In this document: positions 1 through 5,051 of the stretch, in pieces
Position numbering within the stretch: the stretch's first letter is position 1
How the letters are laid out: every line of letters begins with the position of its first letter
Program-made: the position numbers and the translations under genes
Notes under the pieces: generated by a model
Database searches by the model: none
What the model saw: the letters and a program-made list of their open reading frames with translations, nothing else
What the model was told of the DNA's origin: nothing
Assembly: GCA_027046105.1 (NCBI GenBank)
Contig: JALTZQ010000048.1
Location: 1-5,277 of the forward strand
Reading direction: 5' to 3'
DNA length: 5,277 bases
Origin: Pyrodictiaceae archaeon
Lineage (GTDB): Archaea; Thermoproteota; Thermoprotei_A; Sulfolobales; Pyrodictiaceae

Positions 1-1
1 G

Positions 2-724
2 GGTGGTGAGAGGGACTATTACCGTATTGTGTCGGGGCTTCCCGAGCCCTATAGGCTTGAGCAACCCGTCTTCTTTATGCTCCAGGTTGCTGCTCGCGAG
101 TATTCTAGGCATGGCCTTGTATTGTTTACCGATACGGTGGCTATACCTAGGGGTGATGGGAGGGCTGTTCTGGTCTTAGGGTATCCTCATGGTGGTAAGA
201 GTACTTTGGCGGCGCTAGCCACGATTAGGGGCTATGCTCCCTATTCGACGGAGAATACCGTGGTTGGTGTGGATGGTAGTGGTCGTGTAAGGGTTTTGGG
301 TGGTACCCGTGTCCTCGTCTACGACCCGAGGGCGCTGGCACGCTACACCTCCATGGAGATGGAACCCGATGATGTAACTAGGCATGGCTACTACATTCTC
401 GACTTGGATCGTAGATGGAGGCTCACCGGTGAAGCCGTGGTCGACGCGATATACCTTATACACTGCTCACTAGTATCCACCGGCTTAAGCATGGAAAAGG
501 TGTCGGGGAGGAAGGCACTAAAGACCCTATGGCACTTCTCATCAGCACTAATACGTGGAGACGACTACTATGAACCCTACCCATTAAACCTTGCAACACC
601 CGACATAGACTCTAAGCTATCGGGTCTTCTCCGGAGAATCGTAGAGAGATACCATGACTCCTTCTACGAGGTCTTTGGATCCCACGATAAAGTACTCGAC
701 GCCATACTGGAATCACACCACTAG
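2..724 (+). CDS. HPr-kinase-like P-loop ATP-binding protein, probably 5'-partial
   Basis: The visible reading frame has a Walker A motif, GYPHGGKST (residues 51-59 counted from the GTG at 29), preceded by hydrophobic strand AVLVL, which fits an ATP/GTP-binding loop. Downstream, a Ser-Thr-Glu-Asn stretch (73-76) and a beta-rich segment ending GGTRVLV resemble the layout of the HPr kinase/PEPCK-like ATP-binding fold; that family link is inference from pattern, not alignment. The substrate is unknown. No signal peptide or membrane segment is visible, so it is probably cytoplasmic. The frame stays open from position 2, and the residues before GTG-29 (RDYYRIV) look like protein. The only GGTGAG (5-10) lies too far from 29 to serve it. 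I therefore favour a start upstream of the window, with GTG-29 as the alternative. It could instead be another P-loop kinase or NTPase. It ends 116 bp before the HEPN gene, so it is probably a separate unit. The 5' half is GT-rich on the coding strand and the 3' half AC-rich. Confidence 0.72.
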   Translation, partial: GGERDYYRIVSGLPEPYRLEQPVFFMLQVAAREYSRHGLVLFTDTVAIPRGDGRAVLVLGYPHGGKSTLAALATIRGYAPYSTENTVVGVDGSGRVRVLGGTRVLVYDPRALARYTSMEMEPDDVTRHGYYILDLDRRWRLTGEAVVDAIYLIHCSLVSTGLSMEKVSGRKALKTLWHFSSALIRGDDYYEPYPLNLATPDIDSKLSGLLRRIVERYHDSFYEVFGSHDKVLDAILESHH

Positions 725-784
725 ATTACTACCAACTATGCCATGTATTTGCCGAAGGATCTCAGGAGCCTCAAGGGGTTGGAG

Positions 785-817
785 GATAAAAGTAGTAGAC
801 TATATCACATCACTACT
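785..817 (+). promoter_or_regulatory. Candidate TATA region with inverted repeat upstream of the first HEPN-MNT pair
   Basis: The 116-bp gap before the HEPN gene holds two AT-rich cores, GATAAAAG (785-792) and CTATAT (800-805). The second lies about 25 bp before a plausible transcription start near 828, which would leave a leader of about 12 nt to the TTG at 841. Arms AGTAGT (791-796) and ACTACT (812-817) form an inverted repeat around the second core, placed where a repressor or a self-regulating toxin-antitoxin complex could block TBP. This is inference from position; 6-bp arms can arise by chance. Confidence 0.33.
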
Positions 818-840
818 GTTCTAGGGGCGGGGTTTAGTGG

Positions 841-1245
841 TTGAGGGGTGAGGCTAAAAGGTGGCTTAGCGAAGCATTGTGGGATCTTGAGACTGCCGAG
901 ATTCTCCTACGGGAGGGAAGGTATAACTCGGCTGCCTTCTATGCTCAACAGGCAGCAGAGAAGGCGGTGAAAGCACTCCTCTATAGTATTAATGAGGCTC
1001 CGTGGGGGCATAGTGTGCGGGTGCTTCTCCAGCGATACTTTGAGGCTACGGGGATTTATGAGGAGAGGCTCCTCGTGGATGCTAGGGAGCTCGATAGACA
1101 CTATATACCATCCCGTTACCCTAATGCTCTCCCAGAGGGGACTCCACATGAAGCCTATGATAGGGAGACAGCGGAGCGCGCCTTAGAAGCGGCTAAGCGG
1201 ATCATAGGGTTCGTGGTGAAAAGGATTGGTGAACCCACGGAGTAG
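841..1245 (+). CDS. HEPN domain protein (HepT-like toxin candidate), pair 1
   Basis: This 134-residue protein has the size and helical pattern of a stand-alone HEPN domain. The N-terminal signature is W8L9, then DLE (15-17), ILL..GRY (21-28), AAF (31-33) and QAAEKAVKA (37-45). The C-terminal half holds R82ELDRH87, an Rx4H motif matching the RNase motif of active HEPN proteins, followed at once by Y88 and then SRYP (91-94). In bacterial HepT/MntA pairs the HEPN protein is an RNase toxin inhibited by AMPylation by its MNT partner; that role here is inferred from family and context. The TTG start at 841 is supported because it aligns residue for residue with the ATG start of the second HEPN protein (4344-4733): 27 of the first 45 residues are identical. 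No strong Shine-Dalgarno is seen, only G-rich sequence at 824-832. Its 3' end overlaps the MNT gene. A non-toxic role as a nucleotidyltransferase partner is also possible. Confidence 0.88.
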   Translation: MRGEAKRWLSEALWDLETAEILLREGRYNSAAFYAQQAAEKAVKALLYSINEAPWGHSVRVLLQRYFEATGIYEERLLVDARELDRHYIPSRYPNALPEGTPHEAYDRETAERALEAAKRIIGFVVKRIGEPTE

Positions 1246-1660
1246 GTTGGCAAGGAAACGATTAGACCATAGTATCCTTGGAGAGGTAGTGGAGAGGCTT
1301 GTTAGGGGTCTACGGGGAGTGGATGCCATAATACTCTTTGGATCTAGGGCTCGTGGCGATTGGGGTCCTTGGAGCGACTATGATATACTAGTAGTGGCGG
1401 AGTTCAAGGAGAAGTACTTGGATAGGATAGCCCGGGTGCTGGAGCTCCTCTCAGACCTCCCTGTTGGAGTAGAGCCTCACCCGTACACCTTTAGGGAGGC
1501 CATGGGGATGCTTTTTAGGGGTAACCCGATAATAGTGGATGCACTCGAAGAGGGAATAGTACTGTATGAGGGGCCTCGGTTCAAGGCATTGCTAGATGCA
1601 TACATGGAGTTAAAGAAGAAAGGGCTCACGAGGACAAGGACAAGCATCAAGCTACCATAG
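1229..1660 (+). CDS. Minimal nucleotidyltransferase (MNT/MntA-like antitoxin candidate), pair 1
   Basis: This 143-residue protein is a DNA polymerase beta-like minimal nucleotidyltransferase. G38-S39-x10-D50-x-D52 is the family's GSx10DxD active site, with D50 and D52 as metal ligands, preceded by strand VDAIILF. E82 in VGVEPHPYT occupies the region where the third carboxylate is expected. A C-terminal segment GIVLYEG (109-115) and a basic tail (KKKGLTRTRTSIKLP) follow. Related MntA antitoxins transfer AMP to the HEPN toxin; this reaction is inferred here. GTG-1229 is chosen because GGTGA (1215-1219) lies 9 nt upstream; an in-frame TGA at 1217-1219 limits earlier starts to TTG-1226. TTG-1247, one base past the HEPN stop, is a shorter alternative with GGAG at 1239-1242. 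The 17-bp overlap with the HEPN gene indicates co-transcription and translational coupling, with toxin candidate first and antitoxin candidate second. Confidence 0.9.
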   Translation: MNPRSRLARKRLDHSILGEVVERLVRGLRGVDAIILFGSRARGDWGPWSDYDILVVAEFKEKYLDRIARVLELLSDLPVGVEPHPYTFREAMGMLFRGNPIIVDALEEGIVLYEGPRFKALLDAYMELKKKGLTRTRTSIKLP

Positions 1661-1737
1661 ATGACGTTAAGAAAGGGCTCTACTAGGGAAAGAGGCAACA
1701 AGCTTCTAATTCCTGAACCCTAGTGCCCTACCCGCCG

Positions 1738-1769
1738 GTTGCAATGCTGGGTTCGCAGGAGTTCGCAAC
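1738..1769 (+). repeat. Tandem GTTCGCA repeat within a small hairpin
   Basis: GTTCGCA occurs at 1751-1757 and again at 1761-1767, a 10-bp period. GTTGC (1738-1742) can pair with GCAAC (1765-1769), and inside it TGC (1745-1747) can pair with GCA (1755-1757). It sits in the gap after the first HEPN-MNT pair and immediately upstream of the possible small ORF at 1772. Function is unknown; it could be a leader hairpin, a protein site, or chance. Confidence 0.3.
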
Positions 1770-1771
1770 TT

Positions 1772-1885
1772 ATGCGTAGTGGTTCTTGCATTCTTGTTTC
1801 TTCTGTAGAGTCGTTCAGTGAGGGTTCTATGCTTGTGCTCTTTGTTGTCGTTGTGGCTAGGACTGTATGTATGATTTTGGCATAG
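1772..1885 (+). CDS. Possible 37-residue small membrane protein
   Basis: An ATG at 1772 opens a 37-codon frame ending in TAG at 1883-1885. GGAG (1758-1761) lies 10 nt upstream, a usable Shine-Dalgarno distance. The product has a short polar start (MRSGSCILVSSVESFSEG) followed by a hydrophobic run (MLVLFVVVVARTVCMILA) long enough for one membrane helix, though an Arg falls inside it. I recognise no family. The gap is GT-rich, and such composition lowers stop frequency and yields Val/Leu/Phe-rich frames by chance, so the call is weak. It lies between the HEPN-MNT pair and acs on the same strand. Confidence 0.2.
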   Translation: MRSGSCILVSSVESFSEGSMLVLFVVVVARTVCMILA

Positions 1886-1894
1886 TGGGTGGTT

Positions 1895-1924
1895 AGTAAT
1901 GTTTTAGTAGTGGGTAAACACTAC
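1895..1924 (+). promoter_or_regulatory. Candidate acs promoter region with 18-bp palindrome
   Basis: GTAGTG (1907-1912), a 6-nt spacer GGTAAA, and CACTAC (1919-1924) form a perfect 6+6 inverted repeat ending 32 bp before the ATG at 1957. A weak T-rich element (AATGTTTTAG, 1897-1906) just upstream could serve as the TATA box, which would put the palindrome between TATA and transcription start, a common place for archaeal repressors. The TATA assignment is poor. The repeat could alternatively form a small leader hairpin. Confidence 0.28.
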
Positions 1925-1942
1925 AACAGTGGTGAATGTTGT

Positions 1943-1948
1943 GGGTGG
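1943..1948 (+). promoter_or_regulatory. Shine-Dalgarno site deciding the acs start
   Basis: GGGTGG ends 8 nt before ATG-1957 and matches the GGTG core of archaeal ribosome binding sites. The upstream in-frame ATG-1936 has GGTGA ending directly against it, which is too close to work, so ATG-1957 is preferred. Confidence 0.5.
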
Positions 1949-1956
1949 CCTACTCT

Positions 1957-3939
1957 ATGTCTTCTATCCAGGAGCCTCTCCCCTACGAGGAGTACTATTA
2001 TCCTTCCAAGGAGGCTTACCTCGACTACTATAGGAGGAGCATAGAGGACATTGAGAGGTTCTGGGATGAGAGGGCTCGTGAACTGGTTTGGCTAAGGTAC
2101 TGGGATCAAGTTCTCGATGACTCTAATCCACCCTTCTATAGGTGGTTTAAGGGTGGTGTAACAAACGTTAACATTAATGCTCTTGATAAGTGGGCTGGTA
2201 CTAGTGTCTGGGATAGGGTTGCCTATTACTGGGAGGGTGAACCCGGCGATACCCGTGTCATAACGTATCGTGACCTCTATAGGGAGGTTAACAGGTTTGC
2301 ATGGGTGTTGAGAGAGTTTATTGGTGTTAAGCCTGGTGATACCGTTACTATCTACTTGCCAATGATACCAGAGCTCCCCGTGTCGATGCTAGCTGTTACT
2401 AGGATTGGTGGGATCCACAGCGTGGTTTTCTCGGGGTTTAGTGCAGCAGCGCTTGCTGATAGAATTGTGGATGCTAGGGCTAGGGTATTGATAACTGCTG
2501 ATGGCTTTTACCGTCGTGGTAGGATTGTAGAGCTTAAGAAGGCTGCTGATGAGGCCGTCAAGATAGCTGCTGATCAAGGTGTTAGGGTTGAGAAGGTTAT
2601 TGTTGTTAAGCGTGCTGGTATAGACGTTAAGATGGTTAGTGGCCGTGACTACTGGTACCACGAGTTGTTGGGGGAGGCACCGGAGAAGGCGTATGTTAAG
2701 CCGGAGCCTAGGAGAGCAGACGATGTCCTCTTCATACTCTATACGAGTGGTACTACTGGTAGGCCTAAGGGTATAATGCATAGTGTAGGGGGCTACATGA
2801 CGTATGTTTACCACGTGTTTCGGTGGAACTGGGATCCTAGATGGGGGGATGTTTTCTGGTGTGCAGCTGATATAGGATGGATAACTGGCCATACATACAT
2901 AGTCTATGGCCCGTTGATGCATGGTGTTACACAGGTTATGTATGAGGGGGCCCCGGATTATCCTAGGCCGGATCGTGTCTGGGCGATGATAGAGAAGTAT
3001 AGTGTGACCATTTTCTATACGAGTCCGACAATGCTGAGAATGCTAAGACGTTATGGTGATAAATGGATTGAGGAGCACGATCTCTCGTCTCTTAGGCTGC
3101 TTGGTACGGTTGGTGAGCCGATAAACCCTGAAGTGTGGAAATGGTATTATGAGAAGGTTGGTGCTGGGAAAGCAGCTATCGTTGACACGTGGTGGCAGAC
3201 TGAGACTGGTGCAGCAATGATATCGCCTGCACCGGGTATAGCACTTGTCCCTCTTAAGCCTGGTAGCGCAACTTATCCATTACCAGGTATAGAGGCTGAC
3301 GTCTTTACACCGGAGGGTAAACCTGCCGAGCCTGGGCAGAAGGGTTTACTCGTTGTCAAGAAGCCTTGGCCGGGTATGTTGATGGGTATTTGGGGTGATC
3401 CAGAAAGGTATGTTAGGACATACTGGTCGAGGTTTAGTAGGCCAGAGGAGAACCTCTGGATCTACTACCCGGCGGACTATGCTGTAAGGGATAGGGATGG
3501 CTATTTCTGGCTCCTTGGTAGAGCTGATGAAGTACTAAATGTTGCAGGCCATAGACTAGGCACTATTGAGCTCGAGGATGCAATAGTGTCTCATCCAGCG
3601 GTTAGTGAGGCGGCTGTGGTGGGTGCGCCAGATCCGGTTAAAGGTGAGGTACCAGTGGCTTTCGTGGTGTTGAGGGAGGGTTATGAGCCGAGCCCAAAAC
3701 TGGAGGAGGAATTGAAGCAGGTTGTTAGGAAGCTGATAGGCCCAATAGCTATACCAGCGAGGATACTATTCGTACCCAAACTCCCCAAGACGCGTAGCGG
3801 CAAGATAATGAGGAGGATCATGATAGCACTACTAAGGGGCCAACCAATAGGCGATGTAACTACCCTCGAAGACCCCGAAGCAGTCGAGGCAGTCAAGAAA
3901 GCAGTTGAGGAACTGAAGCATAGCCAGCAGAGGAGATGA
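1957..3939 (+). CDS. acs: Acetyl-CoA synthetase (AMP-forming)
   Basis: It activates acetate with ATP to acetyl-AMP and then acetyl-CoA with release of AMP and pyrophosphate, in the cytoplasm, feeding acetate into central carbon metabolism. From ATG-1957 it has 660 residues, the usual full Acs length. In order: an N-terminal Acs segment (YPSKEAYLDYYRR, from residue 15), the P-loop-like YTSGTTGRPKG (262-272), GWITGH (307-312), adenylate motif DTWWQTETG (410-418), hinge/CoA region GRADEVLNVAGHRLGT (521-536), and C-terminal LPKTRSGKIMRR (609-620). W413 corresponds to the Trp that restricts the acyl pocket of bacterial Acs to acetate/propionate, which favours acetate over longer acids. K616 is the lysine that carries regulatory acetylation in Salmonella Acs; such control here is inference. 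ATG-1936 would add 7 residues. The gene appears monocistronic, with its own upstream palindrome, and ends 9 bp from the convergent MNT stop. No motif is damaged. Propionyl-CoA synthetase is the main alternative. Confidence 0.97.
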   Translation: MSSIQEPLPYEEYYYPSKEAYLDYYRRSIEDIERFWDERARELVWLRYWDQVLDDSNPPFYRWFKGGVTNVNINALDKWAGTSVWDRVAYYWEGEPGDTRVITYRDLYREVNRFAWVLREFIGVKPGDTVTIYLPMIPELPVSMLAVTRIGGIHSVVFSGFSAAALADRIVDARARVLITADGFYRRGRIVELKKAADEAVKIAADQGVRVEKVIVVKRAGIDVKMVSGRDYWYHELLGEAPEKAYVKPEPRRADDVLFILYTSGTTGRPKGIMHSVGGYMTYVYHVFRWNWDPRWGDVFWCAADIGWITGHTYIVYGPLMHGVTQVMYEGAPDYPRPDRVWAMIEKYSVTIFYTSPTMLRMLRRYGDKWIEEHDLSSLRLLGTVGEPINPEVWKWYYEKVGAGKAAIVDTWWQTETGAAMISPAPGIALVPLKPGSATYPLPGIEADVFTPEGKPAEPGQKGLLVVKKPWPGMLMGIWGDPERYVRTYWSRFSRPEENLWIYYPADYAVRDRDGYFWLLGRADEVLNVAGHRLGTIELEDAIVSHPAVSEAAVVGAPDPVKGEVPVAFVVLREGYEPSPKLEEELKQVVRKLIGPIAIPARILFVPKLPKTRSGKIMRRIMIALLRGQPIGDVTTLEDPEAVEAVKKAVEELKHSQQRR

Positions 3940-3948
3940 AGAAGAGCC

Positions 3949-4374
3949 TTAACCTATTTTTAGCCCACCATACCACGTTCTACGATATCTACCACGATAC
4001 CTGCTCCTCAACTCCTCCCAAAAACCATCATCATAAACTACAACCCCATAGTCAACAGCATCAACGATATCTAGTCTAGGTCTTTGCTCCAAAGACTCCA
4101 CTACTTCCTCCGGCGTATAACACCAAGGCTCTAACGGTAAACTGCCACGATAAAGCCTGTGGACCATGTATTCCCGCTCATAGAAGTAAAGACCCCTAAA
4201 AGCCTCAGCAACCACAATCACATCCACATCACTATCCCTTAACGCTTCTCCACGAGCATAACTACCAAAAACAACTAGCGATCTCAACCCCAGCACTCTA
4301 GAAACCCTATCAGCGAAACCCCTCAACTCCTCAATAACACGGCTCAATTTGACGACAATCTCTCCCTCACCCAA
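3949..4374 (-). CDS. Minimal nucleotidyltransferase (MNT/MntA-like antitoxin candidate), pair 2
   Basis: This 141-residue protein carries strand LVVF followed by G37-S38-x10-D49-x-D51, the GSx10DxD active site of minimal nucleotidyltransferases. E82 in LEPWCYT aligns with E82 of the first MNT protein. The C-terminal part repeats the YGVVVYDDG pattern and ends in an Arg/Tyr-rich tail (RSRYRGRYRRTWYGG) that could contact RNA or the HEPN partner; that contact is speculation. By family it would AMPylate and silence the upstream HEPN protein. The TTG start at 4374 is chosen because GGAGTG (4382-4387) lies 7 nt upstream, the protein then has the same N-terminal length before GS as its paralogue, and an in-frame TAG precedes it without another start. 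A second TTG at 4347 overlaps the HEPN stop as TTGA. The gene overlaps HEPN by 31 bp and converges on acs. Confidence 0.9.
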   Translation of the reverse strand: MGEGEIVVKLSRVIEELRGFADRVSRVLGLRSLVVFGSYARGEALRDSDVDVIVVAEAFRGLYFYEREYMVHRLYRGSLPLEPWCYTPEEVVESLEQRPRLDIVDAVDYGVVVYDDGFWEELRSRYRGRYRRTWYGGLKIG

Positions 4375-4733
4375 TCCACTACACTCCTAGCCAGCTCTAA
4401 AAGCTCGGAAGCTATAGGCCTAGAATACACCTCCATAGGTACACCATTAGCTGCATCCGGGTACCTGGCCACCCGATAATGAGGATTTAGTCTACGTAGT
4501 GCCTCAAGTATTTTCTCATCATCTACACCAAGTATTTCAGCGAGCCTTAAAAGATTATGAATTCGTGGAGGAACCTCACCCCTTAACGCAATAATCGCCG
4601 CTTTAAGAGCCTTCTCTACAGCTTGATGCGCATGGAAAGCTGCACCAGCATATCTTCCCGCCTCTAGCAGTATACGGGCATCCTCCAAATCGTCTTCAGC
4701 AGCTCGAAGCCACATGGAGACCTCTTCACGCAT
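4344..4733 (-). CDS. HEPN domain protein (HepT-like toxin candidate), pair 2
   Basis: This 129-residue HEPN protein is a paralogue of the one at 841-1245. It shares W8L9, DLE (15-17), ILL (21-23), GRY (26-28), AAF (31-33) and the QAxEKAxKA helix (37-45). The candidate RNase motif is R80-x4-H85 in RRLNPHY, again with Tyr directly after His, then ARYP (89-92). A short HAH (34-36) in the first helix pair replaces YAQ of the paralogue. Toxic RNase activity and neutralisation by the overlapping MNT gene are inferred from characterised HepT/MntA pairs. The ATG at 4733 is supported by GGTG (complement of 4745-4748) 11 nt upstream and by full alignment of the N-terminus with the paralogue. The stop is TGA at 4344-4346. 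The pair has its own candidate promoter and points toward acs. Confidence 0.9.
   Translation of the reverse strand: MREEVSMWLRAAEDDLEDARILLEAGRYAGAAFHAHQAVEKALKAAIIALRGEVPPRIHNLLRLAEILGVDDEKILEALRRLNPHYRVARYPDAANGVPMEVYSRPIASELLELARSVVDWVRERLSSN
4382..4387 (-). promoter_or_regulatory. Shine-Dalgarno site for the second MNT gene inside HEPN
   Basis: GGAGTG on the minus strand lies 7 nt before TTG-4374 and within the HEPN coding sequence. It supports the TTG start and independent re-initiation on the antitoxin candidate, which could help keep it in excess of the HEPN protein. Confidence 0.45.
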
Positions 4734-5051
4734 ATTCTACTAGACACCACATAGGTCTAAAAGGAGCATAGCATAAAAATCCGGCGCCAAGAGACAGCTC
4801 GAGGGGTCTATGGGTGGGCTCTCAATTCACTAGGGGAGGTTTAAAGGGCTAAAAGCCGGGGCCCGAATTCGTTGAAACTCCTCCTGTCATACCTCGGTGC
4901 TTTCTACGCTTTCTAGGTTTAAGGTACTCGTCTAGGAGCTTCTGGGGAGGGACTGTCAATCTGAGTCCACCACTACACCATTAAGGGTTGTGCCTGGAGA
5001 GCTTAGCTTGTACGGCCAAGTATTACCAGCTTCTATTTCTGGTCCAACTCG
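4734..5051. other. 318-bp intergenic region, no convincing gene
   Basis: Apart from the minus-strand TATA candidate, the gap holds only short frames on either strand (about 14 codons or fewer from a start codon near 4873-4916 on +, and a 13-codon frame on -). On the + strand, TTTAAA at 4840-4845 follows the G-rich GGGGAGG and resembles an archaeal promoter core; GGTTTAA recurs at 4916-4922. A 9-bp tandem repeat (GCTTTCTAC, GCTTTCTAG) spans 4899-4916. No tRNA cloverleaf, box C/D pair or T-rich terminator was recognised. A + strand non-coding RNA from about 4867 is possible but unsupported. Confidence 0.5.
4773..4780 (-). promoter_or_regulatory. Candidate TATA box for the second HEPN-MNT pair
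   Basis: The minus strand reads ATTTTTAT here, the most AT-rich block in the gap and flanked by GC-rich sequence. A transcription start about 25 bp downstream (near 4750) would give a leader of roughly 17 nt that contains the GGTG ribosome binding site. Spacing fits an archaeal promoter; the match is by eye. Confidence 0.42.

Noticed and set aside
215..463. 82-codon minus strand open frame opposite the P-loop gene
   Set aside because: It is antisense to the Walker A protein, with no motif or ribosome binding site of note.
1657..1712. Possible box C/D guide RNA (TAGATGA ... CTGA) after MNT1
   Set aside because: The C-box match is only 5 of 7 and no internal D'/C' boxes are visible.
1793..1805. 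Pyrimidine-rich stretch as terminator for the first HEPN-MNT pair
   Set aside because: The T tract is interrupted and no longer than expected in this GT-rich gap.
2389..2922. 177-codon minus strand open frame inside acs
   Set aside because: It lies wholly opposite highly conserved acs motifs, and its product shows no recognisable domain; the GT-rich acs strand depletes stops on the complement.
4861..4884. GCCGGGGCCC...GTTGAAAC, reminiscent of a tRNA end or a CRISPR repeat
   Set aside because: There is no cloverleaf on either strand and only one copy; no repeat-spacer pattern exists nearby.
4981..5051. Continuation of the third MNT frame past its TAA, as if it were a nonsense mutant
   Set aside because: The 31 codons after the stop resemble no family, and the protein end at LVKELKPI is plausible for a short MNT.
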